A stretch of 5,675 nt of DNA from an uncultured Chloroflexota bacterium (GTDB lineage Bacteria; Chloroflexota; Anaerolineae; Anaerolineales; Anaerolineaceae), in the NCBI GenBank assembly GCA_902795255.1, contig CADBKS010000191.1, positions 1 to 5,675 on the forward strand, read 5' to 3'. The notes under the pieces were generated by a model, which was not told the origin of the DNA, searched no databases, and worked only from the letters and a program-made list of their open reading frames with translations. Both the position numbers and the translations under genes were made by a program. Position 1 is the stretch's first letter, and each line of letters starts with the position of its first letter. This document shows positions 1-5,511 of this stretch, piece after piece.

Positions 1-506
1 AGCTGCCGTTCGGTATTTCCGGATGACATCGGAAGCGTCATGCAGCCGAGTTTATGCGAACCATCATTCAGCCCCGCTCCGCCCGTGAAGAGCCCGTAGC
101 CGTAACAGATCTGGACCACATCGGATTTGTCCGCGCCCGCAGCGGCCAGTGCCCGGGCAGTACAGTCGGACCACAGATCCAGATCATGCTGTGTATAAAA
201 TGCGATGACCCGTTTGCCGGTCGTACCGCTTGTGGACTGGATACGGACGCAGTCTTCTTTTTTGCATCCCATCAGGCCATAGGGATAAGCTTCTTTCAGG
301 TCGTTTTTGGACAAAAAGGGAAGCTTATACAGATCTTCGATGCCATGGATATCTTCGGGCGTTACACCTTTTGCTTCCATTTTGGCACGATAGTATGGAA
401 CATTGTTCCATACATGATGCACCTGTTTTACAAGCTTTTCGCTCTGGATCTTTCGGATCTCTTCAGGGGCTGCGCATTCAATTTCCGGCTGAAAATAATG
501 ATTCAT
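1..506 (-). CDS. paaK: Phenylacetate-CoA ligase, PaaK type (partial, N-terminal 168 residues)
   Basis: This is the N-terminal part of an AMP-forming arylacetate-CoA ligase, cytosolic, making arylacetyl-CoA from an arylacetate, ATP and CoA. The gene runs off the left edge; PaaK proteins are usually about 430 residues, so roughly 40% is visible. The opening YFQPEIE and the VPYYRAKM stretch (about 36-43) are PaaK-like. The ATP-binding loop STSGTTGKRV lies at 91-100. The family signature YGYGLFTGG (135-143) is followed by SSGNTERQ at 161-168. The ATG start at 506 is supported by AGGAG at 519-523, which overlaps the stop codon of the upstream iorB gene, 12 bases from the ATG. It is the fourth gene of the T-box operon and the second CoA ligase in it. 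In this context it probably supplies the CoA thioester partner of IorAB. Phenylacetate, 4-hydroxyphenylacetate and indoleacetate all remain possible substrates. Family assignment is firm; substrate is not. Confidence 0.93.
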   Translation of the reverse strand, partial: MNHYFQPEIECAAPEEIRKIQSEKLVKQVHHVWNNVPYYRAKMEAKGVTPEDIHGIEDLYKLPFLSKNDLKEAYPYGLMGCKKEDCVRIQSTSGTTGKRVIAFYTQHDLDLWSDCTARALAAAGADKSDVVQICYGYGLFTGGAGLNDGSHKLGCMTLPMSSGNTERQ

Positions 507-518
507 ATAACAAAATAA

Positions 519-523
519 CTCCT
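519..523 (-). promoter_or_regulatory. Ribosome binding site of paaK overlapping the iorB stop codon
   Basis: The sequence AGGAG begins within the TAG stop of iorB (522-524) and sits 12 bases before the paaK ATG, a slightly long spacing. Ribosomes finishing iorB would therefore cover or expose this site, so translation of the two genes is probably coupled. The overlap is seen directly; coupling is inferred. Confidence 0.7.
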
Positions 524-1097
524 AAGCATTCCTTCCGGCATGGAAGGCTTTTTTATTCATTTCGAGAAATTTGGCAGGGACACTCTGTTCGACCGCACTC
601 ATCCATTCGTCCTCGGAAAAGTCGGAAAAATACTTGGATAAACGTCCGAGAAGAACAAGATTGACAGCTTTCACGGATCCGGCCTGTTCTGCCAGTGTCA
701 GAGCGTCCATGGCATCTACATTCAGACCGAGAGATGAGAGCTTTTCAAGAATATTCTCCGGATAGTTCATCGCACCGGTAATGACCGGCATCGGGTTGAT
801 CTGCTGCGTGTTGGTGATGATCGTTCCGCCGGGCCGCAGATATTCCGCTGCTCTTGCAGCCTCCAGAAGCTCAAAGGAAAGGATGAAATCAGCCTCACCT
901 TTGTCAATGATGGGAGAGTAAACTTTATCGCCGTAACGCACATAGGTCACCACGCTCCCACCGCGCTGGCTCATGCCATGGACTTCGCTGACCTTGATAT
1001 CGTAATTTCTGGTAAGCAGCAGACGGCCGAGAAGTTTGCTGGCCAGCAGCGTACCCTGTCCGCCGACACCGACGATCATAATGTTTTTCGTTTCCAT
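522..1097 (-). CDS. iorB: Indolepyruvate ferredoxin oxidoreductase, beta subunit
   Basis: IorB is the small (gamma-domain) subunit that pairs with IorA in the cytosolic, oxygen-sensitive enzyme interconverting arylpyruvate plus CoA and arylacetyl-CoA plus CO2, with ferredoxin as electron carrier. The product is 191 residues, a normal length for IorB. It opens with the nucleotide-binding-like loop GVGGQG (10-15), and carries the family motif EVHGMSQRGGSV at 38-49. Both are typical of the gamma domain of 2-oxoacid:ferredoxin oxidoreductases. I chose the ATG at 1097 because AGGAG (1105-1109) lies 7 bases upstream and the family begins just before the GxGGQG loop. The frame stays open to 1151, but that extension lies inside the end of iorA and is not protein-like. 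The start lies 13 bases after the iorA stop, giving the usual iorA-iorB pair. No key motif is missing. Confidence 0.95.
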   Translation of the reverse strand: METKNIMIVGVGGQGTLLASKLLGRLLLTRNYDIKVSEVHGMSQRGGSVVTYVRYGDKVYSPIIDKGEADFILSFELLEAARAAEYLRPGGTIITNTQQINPMPVITGAMNYPENILEKLSSLGLNVDAMDALTLAEQAGSVKAVNLVLLGRLSKYFSDFSEDEWMSAVEQSVPAKFLEMNKKAFHAGRNA

Positions 1098-1110
1098 GTT
1101 TCCGCTCCTG

Positions 1111-2838
1111 TTATCCGATTGCACTGACTCTGCAGAGCTGTTTGCAGACACCGCAGCCTGTGCACAGTGTATTGTCGATGATCGCTTTCCCGTCTTTCAT
1201 GCTGACCGCAGGACATCCTATGCGCATGCATGATTTGCAGCCGACACATTTATCGCGGTCCACCGCGATCGGTCCGGGATGTTTTACGTATTTCAGAAGC
1301 GCGCAGGGCCGCCGGGAGATGATCACGGAAGGACAGTCCTTCGCAAGCTCTTCCCTGATCGTTTCTTCACACTGCTTCAGATCGTACGGATCCATTACGC
1401 GAACGCTCGGAATACCGATCGATTCGCAGAGTTTTTCAAGGTTGATCTTTCCGGCCGGATCCCCTTTCAGGTTGATCCCGGTCGTCGGATTCTGCTGATG
1501 GCCTGTCATGCCGGTGATCGAATTGTCAAGTATGATCACGGTTGAATTCGATTCGTTGTAAGCAATGTTGATCAGACCGGTCACTCCGGAATGCATGAAG
1601 GTGGAATCCCCGATCACAGCAACGGTTTTCCCTGCATTGACTTCATTCCCGGCCTTGTTGTAACCGTGAATGCCGGAAACCGAAGCACCCATACAGATGG
1701 TCGTATCGATCGCCTGGAGCGGGGCTGCAGCACCGAGCGTATAACAGCCGATATCACCAAGAACGGTAAGCCCGAGTTTCTTCACGGTATAGAACAGTCC
1801 TCTGTGGGGACATCCCGCGCACATCACCGGAGGACGTGCAGGAAGAACTTCTTCCAGTTTCTTCCCTTCATGCTTCTGCAGTCCGAGTTTTTCCGCGACA
1901 AGATTCTGGCTGAATTCATCAATGCACGGGAAGATATCTTTCCCTGATACATCGATTCCCAGCGTTCGGCAGTGTGTTTCGATAATTCCGTCCAGTTCTT
2001 CAACAACGATGACTTTGCCGACAGTACCGGCAAAATCCAGGATCTTTTTCACGGGGAGCGGATTGATCATTCCCAGTTTCAGCACCGGATATTTATCCCC
2101 GCAGACTTCTTTGACATACTGATACGAAGTTGAGGAGGTAATAATGCCGATACTGCTGTCGCTTCCTGCTTCAATGCGGTTGAAGGCAGCTGTTTCTGCG
2201 AGATCGGTAAGCGCTTTTGTCCGGTCTTCAACGATCGGGTGGCGCTTTTTCGCCATACCGGGCATCATTACGTATTTTGCGATATCTTTTTTATAGGGCT
2301 TTGCGGGTGTTTCCGCGCGGGTCCCGGGTTCGACCGGGCTCTGCGAATGAGCGACACGCGTGCACATTTTCATCAGAACCGGTGTATCGTATTTTTCCGA
2401 GATCTCATAGGCGAGTTTTGTGAATTCAAGCGCTTCGGATGAATCAGAGGGCTCAAACATCGGCAGCTTCGCGGCGATCGCGTAATGCCGGGAGTCCTGC
2501 TCATTCTGAGAGGAATGCATGCCGGCATCGTCAGCCACGGCAATGATCATCCCTGCATTGACGCCGGTATATGAAAGCGTAAACAGCGGATCCGCGGCCA
2601 CATTTAACCCAACATGTTTCATTCCGCAGAAGCTGCGGACGCCGGCAAGACTGGCACCGAAAGCGGCTTCCATCGCGACCTTTTCATTCGGAGCCCATTC
2701 GGCGTAAATTTCATCATATTTGGCAGCTTCTTCCGTGATCTCGGTGCTCGGGGTACCCGGATAGGATGATACGAAACCGCATCCGGCTTCATACAGCCCC
2801 CTCGCGACAGCTTCATTTCCCAATAACAATTTTTTCAT
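1111..2838 (-). CDS. iorA: Indolepyruvate ferredoxin oxidoreductase, alpha subunit
   Basis: IorA is the large catalytic subunit of arylpyruvate:ferredoxin oxidoreductase, holding thiamine diphosphate and iron-sulfur clusters. The reaction is reversible in vivo in some anaerobes. The 575-residue product has the expected domain order. A pyrimidine-binding domain near the start contains SSYPGTPSTEI (24-34) and the acidic EWAPNEKVA stretch. CAGCPHRG (340-347) and the TPP motif follow, with GDS at 410-412 closed by DN at 438-439 in LDNSITGMTGHQ. A C-terminal ferredoxin domain carries two [4Fe-4S] motifs: C531, C534, C537 and C542-Pro, then C559, C562, C565 and C569. That eight-cysteine arrangement is typical of IorA. 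The ATG at 2838 follows AGAGGT at 2843-2848 by 4 bases. The gene begins 36 bases after the synthetase stop and ends 13 bases before iorB. The enzyme accepts aryl side chains as a family; which one is used here cannot be read from sequence. No damage is seen. Confidence 0.96.
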   Translation of the reverse strand: MKKLLLGNEAVARGLYEAGCGFVSSYPGTPSTEITEEAAKYDEIYAEWAPNEKVAMEAAFGASLAGVRSFCGMKHVGLNVAADPLFTLSYTGVNAGMIIAVADDAGMHSSQNEQDSRHYAIAAKLPMFEPSDSSEALEFTKLAYEISEKYDTPVLMKMCTRVAHSQSPVEPGTRAETPAKPYKKDIAKYVMMPGMAKKRHPIVEDRTKALTDLAETAAFNRIEAGSDSSIGIITSSTSYQYVKEVCGDKYPVLKLGMINPLPVKKILDFAGTVGKVIVVEELDGIIETHCRTLGIDVSGKDIFPCIDEFSQNLVAEKLGLQKHEGKKLEEVLPARPPVMCAGCPHRGLFYTVKKLGLTVLGDIGCYTLGAAAPLQAIDTTICMGASVSGIHGYNKAGNEVNAGKTVAVIGDSTFMHSGVTGLINIAYNESNSTVIILDNSITGMTGHQQNPTTGINLKGDPAGKINLEKLCESIGIPSVRVMDPYDLKQCEETIREELAKDCPSVIISRRPCALLKYVKHPGPIAVDRDKCVGCKSCMRIGCPAVSMKDGKAIIDNTLCTGCGVCKQLCRVSAIG

Positions 2839-2874
2839 TCGGACCTCTTCTCAGGTATTCGATAAACTATGTCC

Positions 2875-4512
2875 TCAGCTGTTGATCTGGACTTCAACCA
2901 AACGGCCTTTACAGTACTTTTCTCTCAAAACAGGTTTTTCGATCTTACCTGTGGGATTGCGCGGAACTTTATCAAAGATAATTTTACGCGGTCTTTTATA
3001 ACGGGGCAGATCCTGGCAGAAATTCATGATTTCTTCTTCCGTGCAGGTCATCTCAGGTTTGATCTCGATGATCGCGGCTGCGATCTCGCCCAGACGCGGA
3101 TGCGGCAGACCGATCACGGCAACGTCTTTGATCTTGTCAAAAGCTCTCAGGAAGTCTTCGATCTGAACCGGGTAAAGGTTTTCCCCGCCGGTGATGATCA
3201 CATCCTTCTTGCGGTCAACAAGATAGATAAATCCGTCGGCATCGACCTTTGCCATATCCCCGGTATAAAGCCACCCGTCCTTCAGGATCTCATCCGTCGC
3301 TTCGGGATTTTTATAGTAGCATTCCATTACACCGGGACCGTGAACAGCCAGTTCCCCTACCTCATCGCCTTTTACATCTTCCCCGTTTTCATTCACAACG
3401 CGGGCTTCCCACAGGTATCCGGGGATGCCGATCGCGCCGACCTTGTTGATGTTCTCGACGCCCAGATGGACACAGCCCGGTCCGAGCGATTCGGAAAGCC
3501 CGTAATTCGTGTCGTACTGATGATGCGGAAAAACCTTTTTCCAGCGGTTGATCAGGCTGGGCGGTACCGGCTGCGCACCAATGTGCATCAGACGCCACTG
3601 ATCCAGCAGGTAATGTTCCAGATTGACCGACCCGTTATCGATGGCATCCAGAATATCCTGCGCCCAGGGGACCAGAAGCCAGACGATCGTGCATTTTTCT
3701 TCGGTGATCGTGCTGAGGATCCATTCGGGTTTTACGCCGCGGAGCAGTACAGCTTTGCTTCCGGAGATCAGGGAGCCGAACCAGTGCATTTTTGCACCTG
3801 TATGGTAGAGCGGCGGAATGCAGAGGAAAACATCGTCTTTTGTTTGTCCGTGATGTTTCTGTTCCGTCATGCAGGAGCAGACCAGGGCGCGGTGCCGGTG
3901 CAGGATCGCTTTCGGGAACCCTGTCGTGCCGGAAGAAAAATAAATCGCCGCGTATCCGTTTTCATCGAGTGCAACAGGCGGAGCCATCCTGGAACAGAAG
4001 CTCATCAGATGCATGCAGTTCTCGGTGTAATCCGGTCCGTTTTTCCCCACAAAGAACAGTGTTTTTGTTCCGGGGATATCATTTTTGATATCGTTCATGC
4101 GGCTGATGAATTCCGGACCGAAAACAAGGATCTCTACATCGGCAAGGTCCAGACAGTAGCGGATCTCATCGGATGCATATCTGAAATTCATCGGTACGGC
4201 AATACAGCCGGCTTTCAAAATGCCGAAATAAATGGGAAGATATTCAAGGCAGTTCATCATAAGGATCCCGACTTTTGTGCCGGGTTTGGTTCCGCGGCTC
4301 AGCAGCAGATTTGCGAACTGATTGGCTTTGCCGTCAAAATCCTGCCAGGTAAGTTCCCTTCTGTAAGGCGCGTCGGGACTGGCTGCCTCAATAAGCTTTG
4401 CTTCCCGCCATGTAACGGCTTTGTCACGATCCTCTGACGGATTGATTTCTACCAAAGCAATTTCATCGCCGAATAAGCGCGCATTCCGTTCAAGAAAATC
4501 CGTTATTACCAT
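2875..4512 (-). CDS. AMP-forming acyl/aryl-CoA synthetase (ANL superfamily)
   Basis: This 545-residue cytosolic enzyme activates a carboxylic acid to its CoA thioester through an acyl-adenylate, using ATP. All ANL landmarks are present: the ATP-binding loop YFSSGTTGFPK (191-201), YGLSES (337-342), YTGD (416-419), DRKKD (433-437) with TGGENLYP (441-448), and the C-terminal catalytic lysine K523 in PTGKIEK. Length and motifs fit the FadD/class I acyl-CoA synthetase group, not PaaK. The ATG at 4512 follows a strong AGGAGG (4518-4523) by 5 bases. It is the first gene after the T-box terminator and precedes iorA by 36 bases. Its position suggests that it activates an arylacetate for IorAB, but the substrate cannot be read from the motifs; medium-chain or branched fatty acids and cinnamate-like acids are alternatives. 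I leave the symbol empty for that reason. Confidence 0.9.
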   Translation of the reverse strand: MVITDFLERNARLFGDEIALVEINPSEDRDKAVTWREAKLIEAASPDAPYRRELTWQDFDGKANQFANLLLSRGTKPGTKVGILMMNCLEYLPIYFGILKAGCIAVPMNFRYASDEIRYCLDLADVEILVFGPEFISRMNDIKNDIPGTKTLFFVGKNGPDYTENCMHLMSFCSRMAPPVALDENGYAAIYFSSGTTGFPKAILHRHRALVCSCMTEQKHHGQTKDDVFLCIPPLYHTGAKMHWFGSLISGSKAVLLRGVKPEWILSTITEEKCTIVWLLVPWAQDILDAIDNGSVNLEHYLLDQWRLMHIGAQPVPPSLINRWKKVFPHHQYDTNYGLSESLGPGCVHLGVENINKVGAIGIPGYLWEARVVNENGEDVKGDEVGELAVHGPGVMECYYKNPEATDEILKDGWLYTGDMAKVDADGFIYLVDRKKDVIITGGENLYPVQIEDFLRAFDKIKDVAVIGLPHPRLGEIAAAIIEIKPEMTCTEEEIMNFCQDLPRYKRPRKIIFDKVPRNPTGKIEKPVLREKYCKGRLVEVQINS

Positions 4513-4527
4513 TCTTCCCTCCTGTAT

Positions 4528-4561
4528 AAAAAAACGTCCTCTGATACATGATCAGAGGACG
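4528..4561 (-). terminator. Intrinsic terminator of the T-box leader
   Basis: An 11-bp perfect stem is formed by 4551-4561 and 4535-4545, with loop CATGT (4546-4550), followed by seven T residues at 4528-4534. The 5' arm of this stem (CGTCCTCT, 4554-4561) is the same sequence that forms the 3' arms of the antiterminator, so the two folds exclude each other. It lies just ahead of the synthetase ribosome binding site, so termination here would silence the whole operon. Confidence 0.95.
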
Positions 4562-4800
4562 AGAATGCTCCCGTGGTACCACCTCTATTCGCCCCTGCCT
4601 TACGGCAATGGCCTCAGCGGGATAATTTGCTGTATCCCTCTGCTGTAACGGGCAAACCCGGCCCGGCTTACTGACATCTGTATGTGTTCAGCCTGCTGCT
4701 CCGGAATGTAATTCGAAACCGGCCGGTTATCGGCTCGCATCGACCGCCGACTCTCTGTAAGCCTGTATCGGTATTCTACTGGATTTCCATCATTGCATTT
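4528..4800 (-). promoter_or_regulatory. T-box riboswitch leader controlling the acs-iorA-iorB-paaK operon
   Basis: This untranslated leader senses the charging state of a tRNA and lets transcription proceed when that tRNA is uncharged. The diagnostic T-box (AGAGGTGGTACCACGG, 4571-4586) is present. In the antiterminator, AGAGG (4582-4586) pairs with CCTCT (4554-4558), ACG (4572-4574) pairs with CGT (4559-4561), and TGGTACC (4575-4581) forms the bulge that binds the tRNA end. Stem I landmarks occur in canonical order: GATGGA (4786-4791, kink-turn region), AGTA (4777-4780), AGAGAG (4751-4756), a hairpin with a GATG loop (4738-4741), GGAGC (4698-4702) and GAA (4687-4689). A 6-bp hairpin with outer pairs (4615-4642) precedes the antiterminator. 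The UGGU means the tRNA discriminator base should be A, which argues against bacterial tRNA-Trp (G73) and tRNA-His (C73). The specifier triplet is not certain; TAC (Tyr) at 4680-4682 is my best candidate. The T-box identity is firm. Confidence 0.95.
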
Positions 4801-4805
4801 AGTTG

Positions 4806-4835
4806 ATTTTATGCAATTTCTGCAATTTCTGTCAA
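4806..4835 (-). promoter_or_regulatory. Sigma-A-type promoter of the T-box operon
   Basis: A perfect -35 box TTGACA (4830-4835) is followed after 18 bases by TAAAAT (4806-4811), a 5 of 6 match to the -10 consensus. Transcription would begin near 4799-4800, just before the T-box stem I. The 18-base spacer is itself two exact copies of a 9-base unit (4812-4820 and 4821-4829). The TGA that ends the last remnant frame of the upstream pseudogene falls in this -35 box. Confidence 0.8.
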
Positions 4836-4840
4836 TAAAA

Positions 4841-4863
4841 ACAGTAAAATTGGATCTTTTTAC
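4841..4863 (-). terminator. Possible weak terminator after the nitroreductase remnant
   Basis: GTAAAA (4858-4863) and TTTTAC (4844-4849) form a 6-bp AT-rich stem with an 8-base loop, followed two bases later by five T residues. It lies directly after the nitroreductase stop and before the T-box promoter, where a terminator would be expected. The stem is weak, so its function is doubtful. Confidence 0.3.
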
Positions 4864-4880
4864 CTTTCGCGGGAGTACGC

Positions 4881-5380
4881 TCAGATCCTGTAAATATAAC
4901 TGTCTTTTCCCGGCGCGGCTTTCCCGACAGGTGCCGGATATCCCAATTACCAGTGACCGATCCATTCATAATATCCTTCAATGCCGGACTGCCGGAGGCT
5001 CACCTTTCCGCGTTCGGTTTCAAATTCTTCATTTGCGCGGTGGATCCGGCAGCTGCCTTAGCGGCGTTCATCAGGATCCCCATTACCGGACTTCCGGCAT
5101 AAATATATGTCGGGATATTTTTATCAGCCGGAACAATGATCGATTCGGGCGCCTCTTAATAAATAGGATTCCCCGACCTCCCCATGATCGACGCATTCAT
5201 TGCAGAAAGCTTGTCACGCTGCTTTTGGGCAGTCACGGCAATCATGACCGGGGATTGTTTTCCATTCCCGAATCGGCGAAAGCGCCCGATTGTTCCTGTT
5301 GAGTGTATCTTCTGAGATCAGGTCCGGAAGAAAGTTTCTGCAGCTCCGGCGGGAAATAAGAACGGTAAGTGTTTCTTTAT
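4881..5380 (-). pseudogene. Nitroreductase family protein, degraded
   Basis: This is the remnant of a small FMN-dependent nitroreductase, read in pieces across all three minus frames. From 5378, the first frame gives KETLTVLISRRSCRNF and LISEDTLNR, matching the family's SRRSxRxF start. The second frame (5286 to about 5263) gives GAFADSGM. The third (5263 to about 5045) gives GKQSPVMIAV, ADKNIPTYIY and VMGILMNAA. The first frame returns from 5039 with EEFETERGK, GIEGYYEWIGH, LGYPAP and YIYRI before TGA at 4881-4883. Total length, about 166 codons, equals that of a normal small nitroreductase. Lesions are a start codon reduced to AT (5379-5380), 8 bases behind an intact GAAGGAG (5389-5395); frameshifts near 5290, 5262 and 5043; and TAA stops at 5156-5158 and 4947-4949. 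The frameshift near 5262 looks like loss of one G. It points the same way as the operon below. Sequencing error is an unlikely cause given five or six separate lesions next to intact genes. Confidence 0.87.
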
Positions 5381-5407
5381 TTTTGCAACTCCTTCGAATT
5401 ATAATAA

Positions 5408-5436
5408 TTGTCAGATAAGTACTTAAGATTTATAAC
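5408..5436 (+). promoter_or_regulatory. Sigma-A-type promoter of the ABC transporter gene
   Basis: TTGTCA (5408-5413) and TATAAC (5431-5436) are exactly 17 bases apart; each matches its consensus at 5 of 6 positions. Transcription would start near 5443, leaving an untranslated leader of about 69 bases before the ATG at 5512. No other equally good pair was found in the region. Confidence 0.65.
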
Positions 5437-5458
5437 AACTTTGGTTATGAATGTTCAA
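5429..5458 (-). promoter_or_regulatory. Probable promoter of the former nitroreductase gene
   Basis: TTGAAC (5453-5458) and TATAAA (5429-5434) are 18 bases apart on the minus strand. They would start transcription near 5420, about 25 bases before the preserved GAAGGAG site. The -35 box is a 4 of 6 match, the -10 box 5 of 6. It overlaps the opposing plus-strand promoter. Confidence 0.45.
5432..5448. promoter_or_regulatory. Candidate operator palindrome between divergent promoters
   Basis: ATAAC (5432-5436), a 7-base spacer and GTTAT (5444-5448) form an inverted repeat covering the -10 box and probable start site of the plus promoter and the spacer of the minus promoter. It is directly followed by a second small palindrome, TGAA-TG-TTCA, at 5448-5457. 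A repressor bound here could shut both directions. No regulator gene lies in the window, and five-base arms in AT-rich DNA may occur by chance. Confidence 0.35.
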
Positions 5459-5511
5459 TGATTCAGAAAAACAAGTAAATACTGTTTCAGAGCATCCCGG
5501 AGGTTTGCAGT

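Noticed and set aside
54..664. Two plus-strand open frames near the left edge
   Set aside because: Both are antisense to paaK and iorB, whose family motifs and coupled ribosome binding site are clear. Neither product resembles a known protein.
1098..1151. Longer N-terminus for iorB starting at 1151
   Set aside because: The extension overlaps the cysteine-rich end of iorA, has no ribosome binding site, and would place 18 unrelated residues ahead of the family's normal start. The ATG at 1097 has a well-spaced AGGAG.
2869..4437. Long plus-strand open frame of 522 codons opposite the acyl-CoA synthetase
   Set aside because: It is antisense to a gene with complete ANL motifs and a strong ribosome binding site. 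Its own protein shows no recognisable domain, and no ribosome binding site supports its start.
4680..4686. CAC or CAT (histidine) as T-box specifier
   Set aside because: Bacterial tRNA-His has C73, which would need UGGG in the T-box bulge; UGGU is present. A histidine signal also has no link to the genes controlled.
4721..4730. GC-rich palindrome AACCGGCCGGTT near 4719-4728 as an operator
   Set aside because: It lies inside the transcribed T-box stem I region, where self-complementarity is expected from RNA folding.
4793..5302. Plus-strand open frame of 169 codons across the promoter and intergenic region
   Set aside because: It begins inside the T-box operon promoter region and runs antisense to the nitroreductase remnant, whose family motifs explain the sequence far better. 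The product has no recognisable motif.
5398..5403. Perfect TATAAT on the minus strand as a -10 box for the nitroreductase
   Set aside because: Transcription from it would start at the ribosome binding site itself (about 5391), and the -35 position holds only a poor match. The TTGAAC/TATAAA pair further upstream fits better.
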